DNA of 20,421 nucleotides from assembly GCA_945875065.1 (NCBI GenBank), contig CAMCJC010000009.1, forward strand, positions 1 through 20,421, in the 5' to 3' direction. The translations under genes and the position numbers were made by a program. The notes beneath the pieces are model-generated. The model had not been told where the DNA came from. It made no database searches and saw only the letters and a program-made list of their open reading frames with translations. Origin of the DNA: an uncultured Propionibacteriaceae bacterium. GTDB lineage: Bacteria; Actinomycetota; Actinomycetes; Propionibacteriales; Propionibacteriaceae. This document shows, one piece after another, positions 8,245 through 14,874 of the stretch (within the stretch, counting starts at the first letter, position 1; each line of letters begins with the position of its first letter).

Positions 8245-8901
8245 CTATGTCCCGACCTTGAACTTGATGCCTTTCTTGCGAGGCAATAGGTCCGCGGCAG
8301 GCTCGGCATAGTCGACGGCCGTGACCCGGCCGAAGCGCACGTGGAACGAGGTCACCGAGACCAGCGTGCAGCGTCGCCGGCGCGGATCATGCGGCAGGAG
8401 AGCACCGGTGGCGTCCCGGCGGGCGATCTCGATCGGCAGCTGGTGGCTGACGAGCAGAGCCTGGCCTGCCTCGCCAGCGGCGGCTGCGGCGTCGACGATC
8501 GCACCCCGCATCCGCGCGGCGATCTCAACATATGGCTCGCCCCAGCTGGGCTTTAGCGGATTGAGGACGTGACGGATCATCGAGACGTCACGCAGGGCCT
8601 TGTTGTCCTCGCCGAAGATCTTCCCCTCGAACGCATTGGCGGCTTCGATAAGGCGGTCATCGATCGCGACCTCAAGATGCTGGAACAAGGCGGCAGTCGG
8701 GGCTAGGGTCTCGCGGGCGCGTAGGAGCGGCGAGCTAACCAGGTGGGTAAGGGGGACGTGACGCCAATACTCGGCGAGGCGCTCAGCCATCTGACGCCCA
8801 AGGTCGGACAGGCCGAAGCCGTCGAGCCTCCCGTAGAGGACGCCGTCGGGGTTGTGGACCTGACCGTGCCGCATCACGTGCACGACCGTTGCGCCACCCA
8901 T
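8245..8901 (-). CDS. Histidine phosphatase family protein (phosphoglycerate mutase-like)
   Basis: The protein is 218 residues. The catalytic RHG triad is at 11-13 (HVMRHGQVHN). The second active-site histidine is His153 in LLVSHQLPIE, and VSSPLLRARETL is the usual arginine-bearing segment of the superfamily. Members dephosphorylate small metabolites or phosphoproteins, and the substrate cannot be read from the sequence. The start ATG at 8901 is served by AAGGAG inside the 3' end of hemD and lies 2 bases past the hemD stop, so the two are almost certainly co-transcribed and coupled. A phosphatase of this type next to haem-synthesis genes recurs in actinobacteria. The C-terminus is basic (PRKKGIKFKVGT). 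Confidence 0.88.
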   Translation of the reverse strand: MGGATVVHVMRHGQVHNPDGVLYGRLDGFGLSDLGRQMAERLAEYWRHVPLTHLVSSPLLRARETLAPTAALFQHLEVAIDDRLIEAANAFEGKIFGEDNKALRDVSMIRHVLNPLKPSWGEPYVEIAARMRGAIVDAAAAAGEAGQALLVSHQLPIEIARRDATGALLPHDPRRRRCTLVSVTSFHVRFGRVTAVDYAEPAADLLPRKKGIKFKVGT

Positions 8902-8903
8902 GC

Positions 8904-10466
8904 TCAGGACTCCTTGGCCGGGGCGTCCTTGCGGCGACGGCGGCGCCGCTGCGACGGCTTGGTGTCGGGCAGGCCTTGGGCGATGCGCTCCTGCCGGCGG
9001 TGGTCGGCGAACCGGGCCAGGCCGTCGACGAGGGCCTCATAGCTCGGCGAGTCGGACGTGACGTCGACACGCAGGCCGTGCATTCGGCAGGCCTCCGCGG
9101 TGGCGGGGCCGATCGCGGCGATGACGGAGGCGGCGTGGGGCTTGCCAGCGATGCCGATCATGTTCCGCACCGCCGACGACGACGTGAACACCACGGCGTC
9201 GAACATGCCGGTCTTGATGCGCTCCCGAACCTCCGCCGGCGGCGGGGCGGCGCGAACGGTCCGGTACGCCGTCACCTCTTCGATCTCCCAGCCCAAGTTG
9301 GTCAGGCCTTCGACGAGGTCGGCGACCGAGACGTCGGCGGTCGGGATGAGCACCCGGTTCAGCGGGTCGATGAGGTCGTCGTGCGCGGGGAACTCCAGCG
9401 CGAGATCGTGGGCGGTGGACCCCTCCAGCGGCACCAAGTCCGGCCGAATCCCCACCTTCGCTAGGGCCTCGACGGTGCCGCGGCCGACGGCGGCCAGGTG
9501 GATACCGGCCATGGCGCGGGAGTCGAGGCCGTACTCGGCGAGGCGCTCGATGATCGCGGCCACTGAATGCGGGGACGTGAACACCAGCCACAGATAGCGA
9601 CCGTCGACGATACCCCGAACCGCCTTCTCCATGGCGTTCTCGGTGCGCGGCGGCTCGATAGACATCGTGGCGACGACCTCGCTGGTCGCGCCGAAGCGGG
9701 CGAGATGGTCGAGGAGTTCCTTCGGTTCATCCTTGGTGCGGGGCACCAGGACGCTCCAGTCAAACAACGGCTTCGACTCAAACCAGTCGACGCGGGCCCG
9801 CACGGCCTCCCCGATGTCGGGTCCGACGAGCAGGTACCGATAGCCGTTACAGGGGGTGACATCGACCGTCGACCAGGTGCTGAGCCGGGCCCGCTGTGCC
9901 GTCGTCGCGAGGCAGGTGATCTGGAAGACCTCCGCAGAGGCGCCGAAGCGTTCCTTGCCCGCCGCGATCACATCTTGCAGCTTCTCGTCCGACGTGCGGA
10001 TGATGATGATCCGCGCGTTCGGCCACTCCTCCGGGACGCTGCAGCACGCGTCGAACGCCGCCGTCACGCCCGTCGGGACGATGCCGGCGTAGGTCATCAC
10101 CGCCGACCAGGTGCCTACTCCGGGCACGAGATGGGCCCGGAAGTTACTCTCGGCTAGGACCCGCTCCACGATCGCCCCGTGGCGGCGATCGCTGAGAAAG
10201 TCATCCGCAGACAGCCGGACGACAAAGCGGCCCGTTCCAGCCAGACCGATGAGCTGAGCGACCTCGTCGTCCTCGACGAGGACCACCTCGCCCTGCGGCT
10301 CGATGTCGACGCTGGCCAGTTGCTCGATCATCGCCAACTCGTCGACGACAAGCACCTCGGCGCTGGTGACTTCCCGAACCCCGGCGACGCTGATAAGGCC
10401 CGGGTCGCCGGGTCCATAGGCCACGAAGGCGATGGAACCAGCGGGCGCGGTGGTCGGGAATGTCAC
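8904..10466 (-). CDS. hemD: Uroporphyrinogen-III synthase HemD with N-terminal CobA-like domain
   Basis: The protein is 520 residues from a GTG start at 10466, with AGGAG (10475-10479) upstream. Residues about 10-250 have a tetrapyrrole-methylase (CobA/SUMT) fold: YGPGDPG (17-23) is kept. The usual VRLKGGDPFVFGRGG loop reads VRLSADDFLSDRRHG (83-97), so SAM binding is doubtful. Residues about 265-495 form the HemD domain (VLVPRTKDEPKELLDHLA ... LWLVFTSPHSVAAI ... VTAYRTVRAAPPP ... AVVFTSSSAVRN). HemD closes hydroxymethylbilane to uroporphyrinogen III in haem and cobalamin synthesis. The C-terminus is a basic tail (QRRRRRRKD). The architecture matches my memory of the M. tuberculosis hemD product, where the methylase half is similarly degenerate. 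Confidence 0.92.
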   Translation of the reverse strand: MTFPTTAPAGSIAFVAYGPGDPGLISVAGVREVTSAEVLVVDELAMIEQLASVDIEPQGEVVLVEDDEVAQLIGLAGTGRFVVRLSADDFLSDRRHGAIVERVLAESNFRAHLVPGVGTWSAVMTYAGIVPTGVTAAFDACCSVPEEWPNARIIIIRTSDEKLQDVIAAGKERFGASAEVFQITCLATTAQRARLSTWSTVDVTPCNGYRYLLVGPDIGEAVRARVDWFESKPLFDWSVLVPRTKDEPKELLDHLARFGATSEVVATMSIEPPRTENAMEKAVRGIVDGRYLWLVFTSPHSVAAIIERLAEYGLDSRAMAGIHLAAVGRGTVEALAKVGIRPDLVPLEGSTAHDLALEFPAHDDLIDPLNRVLIPTADVSVADLVEGLTNLGWEIEEVTAYRTVRAAPPPAEVRERIKTGMFDAVVFTSSSAVRNMIGIAGKPHAASVIAAIGPATAEACRMHGLRVDVTSDSPSYEALVDGLARFADHRRQERIAQGLPDTKPSQRRRRRRKDAPAKES

Positions 10467-10518
10467 GTAACGAACTCCTGCAGCTGCCCCGCTCCGCTAC
10501 GCGCGGGCGGGCCCTAGA

Positions 10519-10620
10519 TCACTTGCCGGCGCGGCGACGCTGAATGCGAGTGCGCTTCAGCAGCTTGCGGTGCTTCTTCTTGGCCATGCGCTTGCGGCGC
10601 TTCTTGATGACGGAGCCCAC
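10519..10620 (-). CDS. 30S ribosomal protein bS22 (AURKAIP1/COX24 domain)
   Basis: This is a 33-residue, extremely basic protein starting with GTG at 10620 (GSVIKKRRKRMAKKKHRKLL ... RTRIQRRRAGK) and ending in TGA at 10519. The sequence is almost the same as the bS22 protein seen in mycobacterial ribosomes, which binds the small subunit. A weak GAAAGG ribosome-binding site lies about 7 bases upstream. It sits between proC and hemD, the same neighbourhood as in mycobacteria. It is too short for usual gene-calling cut-offs. Confidence 0.93.
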   Translation of the reverse strand: MGSVIKKRRKRMAKKKHRKLLKRTRIQRRRAGK

Positions 10621-10651
10621 TTTGTGCCTTTCAGTATCCGTCCCCGCGGGA

Positions 10652-10683
10652 GGGTAATAGTAAATTGCCGGGTTTATCCCGGC
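10652..10683 (-). terminator. Possible terminator between proC and the bS22 gene
   Basis: On the minus strand GCCGGG-ATAAA-CCCGGC (10667-10683) is a perfect 6-bp stem with a 5-base loop, followed by the AT-rich run AATTTACTATT. It is placed to end the asd-proC transcript. The tail is not a pure T-run, and TACTAT inside it (10657-10662) could instead be a -10 for the bS22 gene, so the call is tentative. Confidence 0.45.
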
Positions 10684-10760
10684 GGACTCCACATGTTAAC
10701 CCGCTCGTCGGCGTGCCGCCAATCGTTAACTTCGGGTGAGGAGCCCGCGCGGAGTTTAGG

Positions 10761-11540
10761 CTACAGCTCTGCGCTGCGTCGTGCACAAGCCTCGACGGCG
10801 GCCAGGAACGCCGCCCTCACGCCTCGCTCGTCGAGGACGCGCAGGGCTGCGGCGGTCGTGCCGGCGGGAGACGTGACGCGCTCGCGCAGCACGGTCGCGG
10901 ACTCGCCGGAACTCTCGAGCATCGCGGCGGCGCCGCCGAACGTACCGACGACTAGCCGGGTCGCCTGGTCGCGGGTTAGGCCCTGGTGAACCCCAGCCTC
11001 GATCATCGCCTCTGCGACGGCGAACAGATAGGCAGGACCGGAACCGGACAATGCCGTAACGGCATCGAGTCTGTCCTCGGCCACGACTAGGGTGCTGCCG
11101 ACGGCAGTCATTAGCTCGACGACCTGGGCGATATGGTCATCGCCGGCGTGGGTGCCGGGAGCGATTCCCGAGACACCTTTGCCGACCTGCGCAGGTGTGT
11201 TAGGCATGACGCGGACGACGGGCTGCGCGTTTGGCAGGTGTTCGGCTAGGCGCGCCAGGGTGACGCCGGCGGCGATGGAGACGACGAGCGTCGTGGGCCT
11301 GATCGTCGCAGCGGCCTCGGTGAGCACCTCGGGCACCTGGGCGGGCTTGACCGCGACGAACAAGACCTCACAGGTCGCGGCCTCGTCCAGGGATGCGGAG
11401 GTGACACCGAGGCTGGCGAAGTGCGCTAGGCGGGCCTGGTCGCGGTCAACGACGCGGATGTCGTCGGGGGCGATGCCGGCGGCTACCCACCCGTTAACGA
11501 GGGCCTCCCCCATCGCCCCAGCGCCGACGATGGAGATCAT
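10761..11540 (-). CDS. proC: Pyrroline-5-carboxylate reductase
   Basis: The protein is 259 residues and catalyses the last step of proline synthesis (pyrroline-5-carboxylate to proline, NADPH-dependent). It has the N-terminal Rossmann motif GAGAMG (6-11), the central VRVMPNTPAQVGKG, and the C-terminal dimerisation domain with ALSGSGPAYLF and RVTSPAGTTAAAL, the PROSITE-type P5CR signature. The ATG at 11540 overlaps the TGA of asd (ATGA), so translation is coupled to the upstream gene. In mycobacteria proC also neighbours the bS22 gene, but a small excisionase-type regulator found between them there is absent here. Confidence 0.96.
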   Translation of the reverse strand: MISIVGAGAMGEALVNGWVAAGIAPDDIRVVDRDQARLAHFASLGVTSASLDEAATCEVLFVAVKPAQVPEVLTEAAATIRPTTLVVSIAAGVTLARLAEHLPNAQPVVRVMPNTPAQVGKGVSGIAPGTHAGDDHIAQVVELMTAVGSTLVVAEDRLDAVTALSGSGPAYLFAVAEAMIEAGVHQGLTRDQATRLVVGTFGGAAAMLESSGESATVLRERVTSPAGTTAAALRVLDERGVRAAFLAAVEACARRSAEL

Positions 11541-12550
11541 GAGACGAGCAGTTCGGCGATCTGGACCGCGTTGAGGGCAGCGCCCTTGCGGAGGTTGTCG
11601 TTGCTGATGAACAGCACTAGGCCATTCTCGCCGACACTCTGATCCTGGCGGATGCGCCCGACGTAGCTGGGGTCAGTGCCCGCCGCCTGGAGCGGGGTGG
11701 GGACGTCGGAGAGCGCGACGCCGGGGGCGCCGTCGAGGACGGCGCGTGCCTCGTTCGGGCTGATCGGCTTGGTGAACCGCGCGTGGATGCTGAGCGAATG
11801 CCCGGTGAAGACCGGGATGCGCACGCACGTGCCGGCGACTAGGAGATCGGGCAGGTGGAGGATGCGGCGGGACTCGTTGCGGAGTTTCTTCTCCTCGTCG
11901 GTCTCGCCTTCGCCGTCGTCGACGAGGCTGCCGGCGATGGGCAGGGCGTTGTAAGCGATGGGGCGCACGTAGGGGCCGAGGTCGGCGGGCGTGAATCCGG
12001 CGCCGTGGGTCAGGGTGCGGGGGTCGTCGATCTCGGCGAGCTGCCGGGCGAGGGCCTCGACGCCGGCGAGGCCGGAACCGGAGACGGCCTGGAGAGTGGT
12101 GATCTGCATCGCTTCTAGGCCGGCGAGGTCGTGTAGGACCTTCATGACGGGCATCGCGGCCATGGTGGTGCAGTTCGGGTTGGCGATGATGCCGATCTCG
12201 GCCTTGGCGACGTCTTCGGGGTTGACCTCGGAGACGATCAGGGGCACGCGGGCATCGCAGCGCCACGCGGACGAGTTGTCGACGACCGTCGCGCCCGCGC
12301 TGGCGACCTGCGGGGCCCACTGCTTGGATGTGCCGCCGCCGGCGGAGAACAGGGCGACGTCGATGCCGGCAAAGTCGGCCTTGGCGATGTCTTCGACGAC
12401 GACGTCGCAGCCCTTCCAGGCCAGCTTCTTGCCCGCGGACCGCTCCGAGGCGAAGAACCGGATGTCGTCGACGGGGTAGTCCCGCTCCACCAACACCCTA
12501 CGCATGACCTCGCCAACCTGACCGGTGGCGCCAAAGACTCCAACGCGCAT
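11537..12550 (-). CDS. asd: Aspartate-semialdehyde dehydrogenase
   Basis: The protein is 337 residues and makes aspartate semialdehyde from aspartyl phosphate with NADPH, feeding lysine/diaminopimelate, threonine and methionine synthesis. It shows the cofactor loop GATGQVG (7-13), nucleophile Cys127 in ANPNCTTM, and Arg244 and His251 in CVRIPVFTGHSLSIH for substrate binding and catalysis. Length is normal. The gene usually follows an aspartokinase gene in actinobacteria; none is seen here, and it instead overlaps proC by ATGA. No ribosome-binding site precedes the ATG. TAGAAT (12557-12562) lies 6 bases upstream, which fits leaderless transcription. Confidence 0.96.
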   Translation of the reverse strand: MRVGVFGATGQVGEVMRRVLVERDYPVDDIRFFASERSAGKKLAWKGCDVVVEDIAKADFAGIDVALFSAGGGTSKQWAPQVASAGATVVDNSSAWRCDARVPLIVSEVNPEDVAKAEIGIIANPNCTTMAAMPVMKVLHDLAGLEAMQITTLQAVSGSGLAGVEALARQLAEIDDPRTLTHGAGFTPADLGPYVRPIAYNALPIAGSLVDDGEGETDEEKKLRNESRRILHLPDLLVAGTCVRIPVFTGHSLSIHARFTKPISPNEARAVLDGAPGVALSDVPTPLQAAGTDPSYVGRIRQDQSVGENGLVLFISNDNLRKGAALNAVQIAELLVS

Positions 12551-12556
12551 GACGAG

Positions 12557-12562
12557 ATTCTA
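12557..12562 (-). promoter_or_regulatory. Candidate -10 of a leaderless asd promoter
   Basis: TAGAAT on the minus strand fits the actinobacterial -10 consensus TAnnnT. It ends 6 bases before the asd ATG, so transcription would start at or next to the start codon. No Shine-Dalgarno motif is present. No -35 resembling TTGACA is seen at 17-18 bases. Confidence 0.45.
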
Positions 12563-12609
12563 CAGCGCGACTCCCCACCGGCCCGGCGACGACCGCACCC
12601 TGGCTGGGA

Positions 12610-12840
12610 TCAGTCCTGCGGGTGTTCTAGTTCGTTCTTGACCCACTTTTCCCCGCGCTTGACGGCGTATCCAGACAGCGCGAACAGAAGCAGAAGCAGG
12701 ACCTGAACCTTCCTGCCCTCGGCGGGCCAGTTCGAGCCGAAGCTGGGCGGGATAGTCGCCATCAGCGCCAACCCGCTCAAGATCGTCATCCATATGAACA
12801 CAATAAGAACCCACTGATACTCGGGAATCAGCTCCTTCAT
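12610..12840 (-). CDS. Small two-helix membrane protein (tandem paralogue A)
   Basis: The protein is 76 residues, unknown function. The ATG at 12840 has a good ribosome-binding site, AAGGAG (12849-12854). Two membrane helices are predicted at about 9-30 and 44-60, joined by a short loop SFGSNWPAEGRK, with a charged tail KRGEKWVKNELEHPQD. It aligns without gaps (offset of two residues) to the neighbouring 76-residue protein at 12875-13105: shared W, the LS..AL....P stretch, WP..G...Q, LSGY and RG.K. The two are therefore ancient tandem duplicates, probably co-transcribed (34-base gap). Being next to a bacteriocin-like gene, an immunity role is conceivable but unproven. Confidence 0.75.
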   Translation of the reverse strand: MKELIPEYQWVLIVFIWMTILSGLALMATIPPSFGSNWPAEGRKVQVLLLLLFALSGYAVKRGEKWVKNELEHPQD

Positions 12841-12874
12841 CGTTACGTCTCCTTACGACCTACCCGAGGGGCCA

Positions 12875-13105
12875 TCAATCACGCGAGCCGCACTCTTTTC
12901 CGATAATTCCTAAGCACTTCGCACCACGTCTACTTCCGTACCCAGACAAGACTGCAATGGCCACGAGCATCCCCTGAATCAAAAAGCCAAGCTTTGGCCA
13001 ACTCGGACTCATACACAGCGGCACTGACACCACCAGGGCTGCACAACTCAGGCTCACAATAAAGATCAGCGACCCAACTAACCACTCACCGTCAGTTTTC
13101 CTCAT
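12875..13105 (-). CDS. Small two-helix membrane protein (tandem paralogue B)
   Basis: The protein is 76 residues, unknown function. The ATG at 13105 is preceded by GGGAG (13113-13117) at suitable spacing. Helices are predicted at about 9-30 and 40-57, separated by SPSWPKLG, with basic RRGAK after the second helix. Identical positions with paralogue A include W8, L19, S20, A23, L24, P29, W36, P37, G40, Q44, L53-Y56, R60, G61 and K63. It has three cysteines that A lacks. It is the upstream member of the pair and lies at the edge of an AT-richer, gene-poor stretch, suggesting transferred or decaying DNA. Confidence 0.72.
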   Translation of the reverse strand: MRKTDGEWLVGSLIFIVSLSCAALVVSVPLCMSPSWPKLGFLIQGMLVAIAVLSGYGSRRGAKCLGIIGKECGSRD

Positions 13106-13234
13106 TACTCAACTCCCGATTCCCTTCACTCACATTCATACTTTGTGATCTCTGAAAAACAAGTCGATCCGACACAACGGGCATCACGCATCAGGGCCAC
13201 CACCAGAGCCGAGGCCCTGCGACAAGACCTTCCG

Positions 13235-13378
13235 TCACTCATTCATCTCCCGAGAGAACCAACCTCCCGACAGGTAGACTCCTCCGCCAACCATTACGCC
13301 GAACCCAATCTGAAGCACAAGTAGACCATTGCCTCGTCCTGAACTAGCGGCAGCCAGGATGGTGGCGACCCCTGATTG
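13235..13378 (-). pseudogene. Remnant of a small membrane protein
   Basis: The minus-strand frame is open for 47 codons up to the TGA at 13235. It reads as a membrane-like segment (GVATILAAASS ... GLLVLQIGFGVMVGGG) ending VYLSGGWFSREMNE. It has no plausible start with a ribosome-binding site and begins right after an in-frame stop. The ending LSGG..SRE weakly recalls the LSGY..RRG tail of the two small membrane proteins downstream, but spacing differs, so kinship is uncertain. Confidence 0.3.
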
Positions 13379-13519
13379 TCACTTTCCGATCCAATGAATG
13401 CTTGGCTCATCATCAGCAGCAACGCCCTAAGACAAGGAGACGTTGAGCAACCCGAACTCGCAAACACAGCTGCCCTGCGCCCCAAATCTCCTCTCCCCTC
13501 TCCGTTGACTGGCGCACCA

Positions 13520-13594
13520 TCATTGGTTCAGCAACTGGAAGCAAGAGACGACTCCAACGACATCAGCCGCCCCGAAGCAAAGTAGCCCCGATAT
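13520..13594 (-). pseudogene. Broken second copy of the cysteine-rich secreted protein tail
   Basis: The minus-strand frame encodes ISGLLCFGAADVVGVV followed by SCFQLLNQ and a stop. The intact protein at 13914-14651 ends GVNITGIISCFQLL. The match covers a glycine-hydrophobic run plus the identical SCFQLL, and at DNA level TTGCTTCCAG is shared. In-frame TGA (13595-13597) and TAG codons lie immediately upstream, so no intact gene exists. It lies on the same strand about 320 bases downstream of the full copy, as expected for a decayed tandem duplicate. Confidence 0.5.
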
Positions 13595-13913
13595 TCACGG
13601 CTAACAATTCTCCTCGTACATAGATTTCCTGCTGGGCGAAGCGGGAAATGGAATGCCCCCATGGCAAGACCGACGACATCAGTCTCCCGCTTCACCATCG
13701 CAACTCAGGAACACGAGTTCTTCAACAGGAGATTACTCAACAGTAATACACCAACGTTCGCCTCCCAGTGATCCCGAATAGTTACATCATCCCTGATACG
13801 TCCGCCCCTCCGGAGAGCCTGGGGCGAACATCTGGCTCGACACTGTAACTCTCCGGTTACTCCGGTCCGGACGACTATACAGGTTCGGGATATCTCCGTC
13901 CGCAAGGAAACAT

Positions 13914-14651
13914 CTACAGAAGCTGGAAGCAACTGATGATGCCTGTGATGTTAACCCCTGCCAGAGCGAAAACACCACCGACACAGGCAGCACAGATCGG
14001 GACCACACCGCTCGCACAGGCACTGCCGCAAATCCCGGCCACCAGCCACGCCACTACGGCGTCCACACCAAGGATCGCGCCGAGGCAGAGAGCAACTTCC
14101 CAGGTCCCTTCCGCGCCAGCGGAGGCTTGGAATTGGGTCAGCGCTTGTCGCGCCTGCTGCTCACTAACGGTACTGACGTCGATGGTCTTGTCGTTCGACA
14201 TTGCCCCGTCGTTCAGGGTCTTCACCCGGTAGGCCCTGCCGGATTCTTTCCAGACCTGCGTCTCAGAGTAGCTCAACAGGTCGAGGTCGGTTGAGAACAC
14301 AGCTGTCACGTTGCTGGGAAGCTCGTACTGCCCGGCAACTGGAACGGTCACGGTTAGATAGTCGACGCCGTCAGAGGCGCGGACCTTGCCCACCTTGGTC
14401 TTGTCGTACTGCAGAGCCTCACGCTTCACCTCGGTCTTGATACTTCCACCCGATTGGAGGCGATCGAAGGCGTCACGCAGTCTGGAGATGACCGCCGGGT
14501 CGCGGACCTCTTTCACCTCGCTCGGTGGTGCGCAGTCGGCGCGCGCCACCGCGCCACCTCCTGCGAGCGCGAGGGCGACTCCCAGGGCCAGGGTGATCAC
14601 CCACTTGATCAGTCGGTTGTCTTGTCGAACGGTCTTGACTCGAGACTGCAT
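13914..14651 (-). CDS. Secreted protein with hydrophobic cysteine-rich, halocin C8-like tail
   Basis: The protein is 245 residues. The ATG at 14651 has an excellent ribosome-binding site, AGGAGG (14660-14665). Residues 15-38 form a Sec signal peptide with cleavage predicted after ARA (36-38). Residues 39-180 are a polar, mostly soluble part. Residues 183-245 are hydrophobic with Cys189, 208, 212, 220, 223 and 241 and many Gly/Ala. This tail (ICGSACASGVVPICAAC ... GVNITGIISC) resembles, from memory, the mature halocin C8 peptide in its CxxxC/C-x7-C spacing and its final G-I-T...SC segment. In halocin C8 the C-terminal peptide is the toxin and the N-terminal part gives immunity. That role here is inference. 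TAG stop at 13914. Confidence 0.7.
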   Translation of the reverse strand: MQSRVKTVRQDNRLIKWVITLALGVALALAGGGAVARADCAPPSEVKEVRDPAVISRLRDAFDRLQSGGSIKTEVKREALQYDKTKVGKVRASDGVDYLTVTVPVAGQYELPSNVTAVFSTDLDLLSYSETQVWKESGRAYRVKTLNDGAMSNDKTIDVSTVSEQQARQALTQFQASAGAEGTWEVALCLGAILGVDAVVAWLVAGICGSACASGVVPICAACVGGVFALAGVNITGIISCFQLL

Positions 14652-14664
14652 TTTCCTTTCCTCC

Positions 14665-14712
14665 TCACTGAGTCCGGTGCCCGCAGGCGAACTGCGGCAT
14701 GTCGTCGTTCAT
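14665..14712 (-). CDS. Possible 15-residue leader peptide before the cysteine-rich secreted protein
   Basis: ATG at 14712 with AGGAG just 3 bases before it opens a 15-codon frame (MNDDMPQFACGHRTQ). Its TGA (14665-14667) abuts the GGAGG ribosome-binding site of the secreted-protein gene. Such placement would couple translation of the two. No homology is recognised and chance cannot be excluded. Confidence 0.25.
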   Translation of the reverse strand: MNDDMPQFACGHRTQ

Positions 14713-14844
14713 GTTCTCCTGCACGCCGATGTTTCGACGGCTCAGACGCCTCAGTCGATTCGACCTGCTACTACAGCGCTGCAACTCAAGTTCACCACCT
14801 GCTGCTGGCGCATGCAAGTCGTCCCATTGGCCGTTATATTTCGT

Positions 14845-14874
14845 TAACTACCGCGCCGAGGTTTTAACGGTCAA
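14845..14874 (-). promoter_or_regulatory. Possible promoter for the cysteine-rich secreted protein
   Basis: On the minus strand, TTGACC (14869-14874) and TAGTTA (14845-14850) are separated by 18 bases. The -35 overlaps the stop of the CPBP protease gene. If used, it gives a leader of nearly 190 bases before the ATG at 14651. An alternative AT-rich hexamer, TATAAC, lies at 14833-14838. Confidence 0.35.

Larger units (their letters stand above)
13106..13913 (-). other. Gene-poor, AT-richer stretch with decayed fragments
   Basis: About 800 bases hold no convincing intact gene. Base composition is visibly more AT-rich than the flanking housekeeping genes. Two readable remnants lie on the minus strand: 13520-13594, resembling the tail of the secreted protein upstream, and 13235-13378, a hydrophobic stretch. 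The open frames over 60 codons here lack ribosome-binding sites and have low-complexity, gene-unlike translations. A short inverted repeat, CGCCCC-N12-GGGGCG (13803-13826), could weakly terminate the gene ending at 13914. No tRNA or attachment site was recognised. Confidence 0.6.

Noticed and set aside
13294..13485. 63-codon minus-strand frame in the AT-richer stretch
   Set aside because: No ribosome-binding site, no recognisable motif, and it overlaps a more gene-like hydrophobic remnant in another frame.
13376..13585. 69-codon plus-strand frame
   Set aside because: No ribosome-binding site and low-complexity content; it lies opposite the remnant of the cysteine-rich tail.
13705..14023. Two minus-strand frames overlapping the 3' end of the secreted-protein gene
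   Set aside because: Arg/Ser-rich shadow translations in the wrong frame without start signals.
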